Shown here piece by piece: positions 15,917 to 22,344 of a DNA stretch of 23,549 nt. The position numbers were made by a program, and so were the translations under genes. The first letter of the stretch is position 1; each line of letters begins with the position of its first letter. Source of the stretch: JABDII01 sp041576235 (GTDB lineage: Bacteria > Gemmatimonadota > Gemmatimonadetes > Gemmatimonadales > GWC2-71-9); the NCBI GenBank assembly GCA_041576235.1, contig JBFGLJ010000017.1:1-23549 (forward strand), written 5' to 3'. Below the pieces are notes generated by a model. That model ran no database searches. It had not been told where the DNA came from and worked only from the letters and a program-made list of their open reading frames with translations.

Positions 15917-15945
15917 TTGCTTCGGCCTCTATTCGGTAGTATACT
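15917..15945 (+). promoter_or_regulatory. Candidate recA promoter
   Basis: TTGCTT (15917-15922, 3 of 6), a 17-base spacer, then TATACT (15940-15945, 5 of 6). The expected start near 15952 gives a leader of about 44 nt. The region 15930-15985 is clearly more AT-rich than its surroundings. A second -10-like TAAAAT (15964-15969) lacks a matching -35. Confidence 0.5.
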
Positions 15946-15954
15946 GGTTGTGTC

Positions 15955-15984
15955 AAAGTGTAGTAAAATCGGTCACTTTTTACT
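15955..15984 (+). promoter_or_regulatory. Interleaved inverted repeats in the recA leader
   Basis: Two interleaved perfect inverted repeats: AAAGTG (15955-15960) with CACTTT (15974-15979), 13 bases between; and AGTAAAA (15962-15968) with TTTTACT (15978-15984), 9 bases between. They end just before the Shine-Dalgarno GAGGT (15986-15990). They could be an SOS operator of unfamiliar type or alternative leader hairpins. They match neither CTG-N10-CAG, GAAC-N4-GTTC nor GTTC-N7-GTTC LexA boxes. Confidence 0.4.
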
Positions 15985-15995
15985 TGAGGTCTTCC

Positions 15996-17114
15996 ATGGC
16001 ATCCGAGTCGGATCGGCAGGGCGCGGACCGGCGCAAGGCGCTGAGTTTGGCCATCGCGCAAATCGAGAAGCAGTTGGGCAAGGGGTCCATCATGCGGATG
16101 GGCGCGGACACGCCGCGGGTGGCGGTCTCGGCCATTCCGACGGGTGCCATCAACTTGGATGCTGCCACCGGCGTTGGTGGTATTCCGCGGGGCCGCATTA
16201 CCGAGATCTACGGCCCCGAGGCGTCGGGGAAGACGACGCTCACCCTGCATCTGGCCGCCAACACGCAGCAGGGCGGAGGGGTCGCGGCGTACGTCGACGC
16301 CGAGCATGCGCTGGATGTGGAGTATGCCAAGAAGCTCGGGGTCGATGTCGAGAACCTGTTGGTGTCGCAGCCGGATACGGGCGAGCAGGCGCTGGAGATC
16401 GTGGAGATCCTGGTGCGCTCGGGCGCGGTGGACCTGGTCGTGATCGATTCCGTCGCCGCCCTCGTGCCCAAGGCGGAGATCGAGGGCGAAATGGGCGACA
16501 GCCATGTTGGTCTCCAGGCCCGTCTCATGAGCCAGGCGCTCCGCAAACTGGCCGGAGCGATCAGCCGCTCCAGCTGCTCGGTGGTCTTCATCAATCAATT
16601 GCGCGAGAAGATCGGCGTCATGTTCGGGAATCCGGAAACCACCACCGGCGGCAAGGCGCTCAAGTTCTACGCCTCGCTGCGCTTGGACATCCGGCGCACC
16701 GGCCCAGTCAAGGAACGCGATCAGATCATCGGCAATCACGTGCGGGTAAAGGTGGTGAAGAACAAGGTGGCGCCGCCCTTCAAGCAGGCCGAATTCGATA
16801 TCATGTTCGATGAGGGCATCAGCCACACGTCGCTCTTGGTCGATATCGCCGCCGAAGCGGGAATCATCCAAAAATCGGGGGCGTGGTATTCCTACGGCGA
16901 TCAACGCATCGGCCAAGGCCGCGAAAACGCCAAGCTCTTCTTGCGAGACAATCCGGAACTCATGAGCGAGATCGACGGCAAGGTGCGGGAACTCTTGGGG
17001 CTTCGTGTCCCCGAGGCCGCGGCGAAGGGTGAAGAGGCGCCCGCCGGCTCGGCGCCCGCGGCGAGCGAGGCCAAGCCCAAACCCAAGGCCAAGAAGCCTG
17101 CCAAGATCGACTGA
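15996..17114 (+). CDS. recA: Recombinase RecA
   Basis: A 372-residue RecA: forms ATP-dependent filaments on single-stranded DNA, drives homologous pairing and activates SOS by promoting LexA self-cleavage. The N-terminal helix carries KQLGKGSIMRMG; Walker A is GPEASGKTT (K79). DAEHALD, the Walker B region (DLVVIDSVAAL), the L1 loop (GEMGDSHVGLQARLMSQAL) and the L2 region (INQLREKIGVMFGNPETTTGG) are intact. The C-terminal tail is Ala/Lys-rich (KPKPKAKKPAK), unlike the acidic tail of E. coli RecA. Start: ATG at 15996 is preceded by GAGGT with 5 bases spacing and gives the normal N-terminus; the frame extends 16 codons upstream into the probable promoter and is not used. recX follows after 6 bases. 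Confidence 0.98.
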   Translation: MASESDRQGADRRKALSLAIAQIEKQLGKGSIMRMGADTPRVAVSAIPTGAINLDAATGVGGIPRGRITEIYGPEASGKTTLTLHLAANTQQGGGVAAYVDAEHALDVEYAKKLGVDVENLLVSQPDTGEQALEIVEILVRSGAVDLVVIDSVAALVPKAEIEGEMGDSHVGLQARLMSQALRKLAGAISRSSCSVVFINQLREKIGVMFGNPETTTGGKALKFYASLRLDIRRTGPVKERDQIIGNHVRVKVVKNKVAPPFKQAEFDIMFDEGISHTSLLVDIAAEAGIIQKSGAWYSYGDQRIGQGRENAKLFLRDNPELMSEIDGKVRELLGLRVPEAAAKGEEAPAGSAPAASEAKPKPKAKKPAKID

Positions 17115-17120
17115 CGTCCC

Positions 17121-17798
17121 GTGACGGTTGCCTCCGCGCTGCCGGCGAACCGGCGTCGACCGACCATCACCCGGCTCGAGCCCGATCCCGGACACCCGGG
17201 AGCGGTGCACGTTCACGCAGACGGCAAACGGTTCTGCACCATCCCCCTCGAGGCGATCGAGCCCGGCGCGCTCCAGGTCGGACGGACGATCGACCAGGAC
17301 CTCGAGGAGCGGCTCGGCCATGCCGCCGATGAGGAGGCCGCCTTCCGGACCGCGCTCCGGGCGCTTGGCCGTCGCTCCTTTGCCCGAGCGGATCTGTCCC
17401 GGCGGCTCCGCCGGAAGGGGCATCCGGCGGTGGCCGTGGAGCCGGCGCTCGACCGGGCGGCGCGCCTGGGCCTCGTCGACGACGCCCTCTTCGCCGAGCG
17501 CTATTGCGAAGCCCACGCAGCCCGGGGCAAAGGACCGGTCAGGCTCATGGCCGATCTCCGGCGCGTGGGTGTGGAGATGCCGCACATCACCCGGGCGCTC
17601 GAGGCGGTCTTCCCGCCGGGGAGCGACCTGCTCGCGCAACCCCGGGTCCTCGCCCAGAAGCGGGCAGCGCAACTCTCCCACCTCCCGCGCCGGGTCCAAC
17701 GCCGGCGGGTTCTGGCCTATCTGGCGCGCCGCGGCTACCGCGGGCACGAGGTGGTCGAGGTCGTTCGCGAAGTCATCGATCACGCTCCCGTCGGCTGA
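17121..17798 (+). CDS. recX: RecA regulator RecX
   Basis: A 225-residue RecX family protein, which binds RecA filaments and modulates their growth. The N-terminal ~60 residues (TRLEPDPGHPGAVHVHADGK) resemble the β-rich extension seen in longer RecX proteins. The helical RecX repeats follow: AFRTALRALGRRSFARADL-type repeat 1 (~73-95), then LGLVDDALFAERYCEAHA (~116-135), the most conserved RecX block. The GPVRLMADLRRVGV segment and a third repeat, VLAYLARRGYRGHEVVEVV, come after. Start GTG at 17121, six bases after the recA stop, giving the classical recA-recX pair. Longer than E. coli RecX (166), nearer the Bacillus length. Confidence 0.92.
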   Translation: MTVASALPANRRRPTITRLEPDPGHPGAVHVHADGKRFCTIPLEAIEPGALQVGRTIDQDLEERLGHAADEEAAFRTALRALGRRSFARADLSRRLRRKGHPAVAVEPALDRAARLGLVDDALFAERYCEAHAARGKGPVRLMADLRRVGVEMPHITRALEAVFPPGSDLLAQPRVLAQKRAAQLSHLPRRVQRRRVLAYLARRGYRGHEVVEVVREVIDHAPVG

Positions 17799-17854
17799 GC
17801 CACCACTTCCCCGCGCGTGGCCTGGCCCGATGGCCCGTGCCCGAGGCCCGGGTA

Positions 17855-17860
17855 TATATT
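17855..17860 (+). promoter_or_regulatory. -10 element of a probable leaderless alaS promoter
   Basis: TATATT (17855-17860, 5 of 6 to consensus) stands out in GC-rich DNA and lies only 6 bases before the alaS ATG, which places the expected transcript start on or next to the ATG. No Shine-Dalgarno precedes the ATG and no clear -35 is visible at 16-18 bases spacing. Confidence 0.5.
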
Positions 17861-17866
17861 GCGCCC

Positions 17867-20512
17867 ATGAATGCGTCTCGGATTCGGCGCCTCTTTCTCG
17901 ATTTCTTTGTGGCCAACGGGCACCGCGAGGTGCCTTCTTCGTCGTTGGTGCCCGCCGACGATCCCACGCTCCTGTTCACCAATGCCGGGATGGTGCAGTT
18001 CAAGCGCACCTTCCTCGGGCAAGACAAGCGGCCGTACGTCCGGGCGGTGACCGCGCAGAAGTGTGTGCGGGCGGGCGGCAAGCACAACGACCTCGAGCAG
18101 GTCGGGCTCACCACCCGTCATCACACCTTCTTCGAGATGCTCGGGAACTTCTCGTTCGGGGACTACTTCAAGCGCGACGCCATTCAATACGCCTGGGAGT
18201 TCGTCACCGGCGACGCATACCTGGGAATTCATCCCGATCGCATCATCACCTCGGTGCACCACACCGATGACGAAGCCAGGGTGCTCTGGATGGAATTGAC
18301 CGGCCTTCCTGCGAACCGGGTGTTCCAGCTCGGCGACGAGGACAACTTCTGGCAAATGGGGGATACCGGACCCTGCGGTCCTTGCAGCGAGATCTTCGTC
18401 GATCTCGAGTGGAAGCCGGGCACGAAGCCCCCGAAGCTCACGCAGGCGGAATTCGAAGCGCTCTCGGAGGCCGGACGTTTTCTCGAAATCTGGAACCTGG
18501 TGTTCATGCAGTACGACCGGTCGGCGGATGGAGAGTTGACGCCCCTGCCCAAGCCGTCGGTCGATACCGGGGCGGGGCTCGAACGCATTGCCGCGGTCAT
18601 GCAGGGCCAGGACGACAACTTCCACACCGACCTCTTCCAGCCGCTTCTCGACCGGGTCACCGACTTGGTGGGGAGGCCGTATCCCCGCTCGCGCGAGGGG
18701 GAGGGGGCCAGCTTCCGCGTCCTCGCCGATCACGCCCGGGCGGTCGCGTTTCTCCTGGCGGACGGGGTCTATCCCAGCAATGAGGGCCGGGGCTATGTGC
18801 TGCGCCGGATTCTTCGCCGCGCCGTGCGCCACGCGTGGCTCTTGGGCCGCCGCGAGCCCACGCTGGCGCCGCTCAGCGAGCTGGTGATCGCCGGCATGGG
18901 AGACGCCTATCCCGAGTTGGTGAAGGCGAAGACGATCCCGGACATAACCCGGAAGGAAGAGGAACAGTTCCTCGACACCATCGACGGGGGGCTCGCGCGG
19001 TTGGAGGAACTGTTTGCCGGCGGCGCGACGAGCATCGCTGGCGACGAGGCCTTCCGGCTGTACGACACCTTCGGCTTCCCCATCGACCTGACCCAGCTCA
19101 TTGCCGAGGAGCGTGGGGTCTCGGTGGACCTGGCGGGTTTTGAGGAGTCGCTCGAGGCGCAGCGCGAGCGATCACGGTCTGTTGTCCAGGCCCCGAGCGT
19201 CTCCGGTCGAGGTGCCATCGGGACGCCGGCGATTCATATCGACGCCGACTGGAAAGCGGTCACGAACCGACAGCAGACCTTCGTTGGTTATCAGGCGACG
19301 GAAGCAGAAAGCGACATTCTGGCCTTCCGCCAGCAGGATGAGCAGGTCGAGGTTGTCCTCGAGGAGAACCCGTTCTACGCCGAGGCCGGCGGCCAGGTCA
19401 GCGACACCGGCGGCTTGACCGGAAAGGGCTGGTCCATGCTGGTCGAGTCGGTCCGCCGCGACGCGGAGCACGGCGTCGTGCTGGGCGGCCGCTTCGACGA
19501 GCCGTTCGAGCCGACCCCGGTGGAGGCCCGGGTCGACGCGCCGCGCCGGCGAAACATCGAGCGGAACCACAGCGCCACCCACCTGGTGCATTACGCGCTC
19601 CGCGAGGTGCTCGGCACCCATGTGCGGCAACAGGGGTCCCTGGTCGCCCCCGACCGACTCCGCTTCGACTTCTCGCATCATGGTCCGATCGATGAACCCA
19701 CCCTCGAGTCCATCGAGCGCATGGTCAACGAACTGGTGTGGGAAAACTTCCCGGTCGAGACCCGCGAGATGCGCTACAAGGAGGCGCTGGCGCTCGGGGC
19801 CATGGCCTTCTTCGCCGAGAAGTATGGTGACGTGGTCAGGGTGGTCTCCATGGGCCCGTCGATCGAGCTCTGCGGCGGGACCCATGTGCGCTCGACGGGG
19901 CAGATGGGCTTGTTCCGCTTGAGCAGCCAGAGCGGGGTCGCGGCCGGCGTGCGCCGGATCGAAGCCATCACCGGCTCGGGTGCGTATGAGGATGTCACGG
20001 CGCTCGAGACCCGCTTGGCCCGAATCGCTGAGTCACTCAAGGCGCGCCCGGAGCATCTCGTCGGACGAATCGAGCAACTGCTCGAGGAACGGGCTCGGCT
20101 CGAGGCCCGCGTGGCCGGCATGCTCGCCTCGGGCGTCGGCGAGGCGGTGGCGGACCGAGAAGTCTTCGAGATCAACGGTGTCGCGGTGACCGTCGGCGAG
20201 ACGCTGTCTCACGATCGTGGTGAGGTCGGGCAGATGGCGGACCAGTTCCGAGAAGGGAAGGAGCGAGGAGTGCTGGTGCTCTTCAGCCATGCCGGACGGG
20301 GGGCCATTCATGCCGCGGTGACGGACGATCTGGTGCGGGAAGGCCGAAAGGCCGGTGATCTGGTGAACCGGATCGCGGCGGTGAGCGGCGGCCGCGGCGG
20401 CGGCCGGCCGGCCTTTGCGTCGGCCGGTGCGGGAGACGCGTCCAAGATTCCCGCCGCCCGGGAGGCGACCCCCGCCATCGTGGAGTCCTGGCTCAGGGAC
20501 AATGGATCGTGA
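17867..20512 (+). CDS. alaS: Alanine-tRNA ligase
   Basis: An 881-residue AlaRS, which charges tRNA-Ala and edits mis-acylated Ser/Gly. The N-terminal class II catalytic domain has LFTNAGMVQFKRTFLG, the CVRAGGKHNDLEQVG motif and TRHHTFFEMLGNFSFGDYFK. The tRNA-recognition middle domain follows. The editing domain has the zinc site H568-x3-H572 (HSATH) and C669-x3-H673 (CGGTH), matching the H564/H568/C666/H670 pattern of E. coli. The C-Ala domain ends with SGGRGGGRPAFASAGAGD. The frame is open upstream within recX, but ATG at 17867 fits the N-terminus and the -10 at 17855. Its stop overlaps the next gene's GTG (GTGA). Confidence 0.98.
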   Translation: MNASRIRRLFLDFFVANGHREVPSSSLVPADDPTLLFTNAGMVQFKRTFLGQDKRPYVRAVTAQKCVRAGGKHNDLEQVGLTTRHHTFFEMLGNFSFGDYFKRDAIQYAWEFVTGDAYLGIHPDRIITSVHHTDDEARVLWMELTGLPANRVFQLGDEDNFWQMGDTGPCGPCSEIFVDLEWKPGTKPPKLTQAEFEALSEAGRFLEIWNLVFMQYDRSADGELTPLPKPSVDTGAGLERIAAVMQGQDDNFHTDLFQPLLDRVTDLVGRPYPRSREGEGASFRVLADHARAVAFLLADGVYPSNEGRGYVLRRILRRAVRHAWLLGRREPTLAPLSELVIAGMGDAYPELVKAKTIPDITRKEEEQFLDTIDGGLARLEELFAGGATSIAGDEAFRLYDTFGFPIDLTQLIAEERGVSVDLAGFEESLEAQRERSRSVVQAPSVSGRGAIGTPAIHIDADWKAVTNRQQTFVGYQATEAESDILAFRQQDEQVEVVLEENPFYAEAGGQVSDTGGLTGKGWSMLVESVRRDAEHGVVLGGRFDEPFEPTPVEARVDAPRRRNIERNHSATHLVHYALREVLGTHVRQQGSLVAPDRLRFDFSHHGPIDEPTLESIERMVNELVWENFPVETREMRYKEALALGAMAFFAEKYGDVVRVVSMGPSIELCGGTHVRSTGQMGLFRLSSQSGVAAGVRRIEAITGSGAYEDVTALETRLARIAESLKARPEHLVGRIEQLLEERARLEARVAGMLASGVGEAVADREVFEINGVAVTVGETLSHDRGEVGQMADQFREGKERGVLVLFSHAGRGAIHAAVTDDLVREGRKAGDLVNRIAAVSGGRGGGRPAFASAGAGDASKIPAAREATPAIVESWLRDNGS

Positions 20513-20814
20513 CCCTGCCTAGGTCGTGGATCCGCGACCAGCTCGGCGGAGCTCCCGCCGATCTCCGCCAGCGAGTCTTGGACTATGCTGAGCTCATTGC
20601 CCCGGGCCGCTCCCTGTCCGGCGTCCTGGCCGAGGCGAGCGATGTGGCCCTTGCCGAGACCCTGGACCGGTTCTCCGATCGCTCCATCGCGCTGGACTTG
20701 TTGGCGGCCGACGCCCTGATCACGCTCGCCCTCCTGGCACGGGCGGAGGAAACGCCGGAGCAGTTGGGCGAGTTCGCCGCTCGGCTGATGGTGGCCTACG
20801 CGTCGCGCGCGTGA
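20509..20814 (+). CDS. Unrecognised 101-residue protein
   Basis: I do not recognise this protein. It is predicted to be mostly helical: residues ~5-30 (WIRDQLGG...LRQRVLDYAELI), ~36-56 (LSGVLAEASDVALAETLDRF), ~59-79 (IALDLLAADALITLALLARA) and ~83-99 (PEQLGEFAARLMVAYAS), so a small helix bundle is plausible. The 65-77 part is hydrophobic but too broken for a sure membrane helix. No Cys, no signal peptide, no known motif. Coding is supported by tight overlaps at both ends: GTG over the alaS stop (GTGA) and its own stop over the next GTG (GTGA). It may be linked to tRNA charging or to the phosphatase after it, but nothing shows which. Confidence 0.75.
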   Translation: MTLPRSWIRDQLGGAPADLRQRVLDYAELIAPGRSLSGVLAEASDVALAETLDRFSDRSIALDLLAADALITLALLARAEETPEQLGEFAARLMVAYASRA

Positions 20815-21578
20815 TCGATCTCCACAGCCACCTGCTCCCCGGGGTCGATGACGGCGCCCAAAGCGTCGAGGAGGCGGCGGTCGTGTTGAAGGCGATGGCG
20901 GCGAATGGGATCACCGAGCTGTGTCTCACGCCCCACCTCCTTGCGAGCGCCCTCCCCCACGGGGTGCCTGCAAGCCACGATCAGGCCTTTGCGGCGTTGA
21001 TGGCGCGCCCCGAGGCCCACACGGTGCGTCTGCATCGCGGCGCCGAGGTCATGCTCGACCGACCACTCGAGGACGGGGTCGGGCAAGAGCGGGCAGCGAC
21101 CTTGGGCGGTTCCCGATACCTCCTGGTCGAATTGCCGAGGCTGGTGGCGTTCGGGACCGTGGCGAATGCGCTGGCGCGGGTGGTCGAGACCGGGCTGGTC
21201 CCCGTGCTGGCCCACCCTGAGCGGTACTCGTGTTGTTCCAACGGCGCTGTTCGCCGGTGGAAGGAGATCGGAGCCGCGATCCAAGTGGATGCCATTACCC
21301 TGCTCTCGGTGTATGGGCGAGGCAACCGAGCGCGGCAGCTGCTGGAGGAGGGGCTGGCGGACATTCTCGCCGCCGACAATCATGGAGATACCCGGCTGCT
21401 GAGCGAGGCGGCCCAGTTCCTGGTCGAGCAGGGCGGCGACCTGCAGGCGCGCCTGCTCACCGAGCAGAATCCCGCGGCCATGCTGGCCGACGCCGCCGTG
21501 GAGCCGGTCCCGCCGTTCGAGATCAAGACCACCTGGCTCCAGCGGCTCCGAGGCTTGCTCGAGCGGGAGGAGGAGTGA
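20811..21578 (+). CDS. PHP-domain tyrosine-protein phosphatase, CpsB/YwqE type
   Basis: A 255-residue PHP-fold metal-dependent phosphatase. Members dephosphorylate bacterial tyrosine kinases (BY-kinases) that control exopolysaccharide export, such as pneumococcal CpsB and Bacillus YwqE. Metal-ligand motifs are present in order: DLHSHLLPGVDDGA (residues ~3-16), TPHLL (~40), HRGAEVML (~74), LAHPERY (~134) and AADNHGDTR (~191-199, equivalent to the DAH of YwqE). Starts with GTG overlapping the previous stop. It ends with a positively charged helix, then a Glu-rich end. No BY-kinase or capsule gene is in the window, so the in vivo substrate is unknown. The SDR gene follows after 10 bases. Confidence 0.88.
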   Translation: MIDLHSHLLPGVDDGAQSVEEAAVVLKAMAANGITELCLTPHLLASALPHGVPASHDQAFAALMARPEAHTVRLHRGAEVMLDRPLEDGVGQERAATLGGSRYLLVELPRLVAFGTVANALARVVETGLVPVLAHPERYSCCSNGAVRRWKEIGAAIQVDAITLLSVYGRGNRARQLLEEGLADILAADNHGDTRLLSEAAQFLVEQGGDLQARLLTEQNPAAMLADAAVEPVPPFEIKTTWLQRLRGLLEREEE

Positions 21579-21588
21579 CCAGACCCCC

Positions 21589-22341
21589 ATGATCGATCTG
21601 GAAGGAACCGCGGTGTTGGTCACCGGTGGCTCGCGTGGAATCGGCCGAGCGACCGCCGTGCTCTTTGCCCAGGCAGGCGCGGATGTCGGCGTGACCTACC
21701 ACGTACGCCGGCACGATGCCGAGCTGGTGGCCCAGGAGATCCGCGGCATGGGCCGAAAGGCGTATGCCGGCGGCGGCGATCTGGCGGATCCCCGGGTGGT
21801 CGCGGCGGTGTTCCGCGAGTTCATGGCCTGCTTCGGCCGATTGGATACCTTCATCGCGAACGCCGGCATCTGGCCGGTCGAGGACGTGCCGCTCGTCGAT
21901 CTGGACGAATCGCGGTGGCGGTCGACCATGACCGCCAACCTCGATACCGTCTATTTGTCGACCCGTGCCGCGCTCTCGCACATGGCCGATGGTGGGAGCA
22001 TCGTCCTCGTGTCGAGCACTGCGGGGCAACGCGGGGAGGCCTTTCACGCCGACTATGCCGCCACCAAGGGCGCTATCATTGCGCTCACCAAGTCGCTGGC
22101 GGTCGAGGCGGCGCCAGGCATCACCGTCAATTGCGTCGCCCCCGGCTGGGTCGACACCGACATGAGTGCGCCCGCCTATGCGGGCGACGGGCGTCGCCAG
22201 GTGACGGCATCGATTCCGCTGGGCCGGATCGCGACCGCCGCCGACATTGCCGGTCCGGTGCTCTTTCTCTGCAGTCCCCTCGCCCGCCACATCACGGGTG
22301 AAGTGATCAACGTCAACGGCGGCAGCGTGCTCTGTGGGTAG
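21589..22341 (+). CDS. Short-chain dehydrogenase/reductase, FabG-like
   Basis: A 250-residue classical SDR with a Rossmann fold and NAD(P)-dependent oxidoreduction of a carbonyl/alcohol pair. The cofactor loop is VTGGSRGIGRA (~11-21), and the NAG motif is at ~86 (IANAGIW). The catalytic set is S143 (VSSTAG), Y156 and K160 (YAATK), with the usual Asn in MTANLDTVYL. The C-terminal family ends LCSPLARHITGEVINVNGG. Length and motifs match 3-oxoacyl-ACP reductase (FabG), but many SDRs share these features and no fatty acid synthase gene is adjacent, so the substrate is uncertain. Starts 10 bases after the phosphatase gene; the CCA gene starts 3 bases after its stop. Confidence 0.92.
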   Translation: MIDLEGTAVLVTGGSRGIGRATAVLFAQAGADVGVTYHVRRHDAELVAQEIRGMGRKAYAGGGDLADPRVVAAVFREFMACFGRLDTFIANAGIWPVEDVPLVDLDESRWRSTMTANLDTVYLSTRAALSHMADGGSIVLVSSTAGQRGEAFHADYAATKGAIIALTKSLAVEAAPGITVNCVAPGWVDTDMSAPAYAGDGRRQVTASIPLGRIATAADIAGPVLFLCSPLARHITGEVINVNGGSVLCG

Positions 22342-22344
22342 CCC

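Noticed and set aside
15961..15969. TAAAAT as the main recA -10
   Set aside because: No acceptable -35 at 16-19 bases spacing; TATACT at 15940 with TTGCTT fits better.
15561..17783. 740-residue minus-strand frame opposite recA and recX
   Set aside because: Shadow of two well-conserved genes; no domain or start signal.
17504..17866. 121-codon in-frame upstream extension of alaS inside recX
   Set aside because: The extension reads recX in a second frame, and AlaRS homology starts exactly at 17867.
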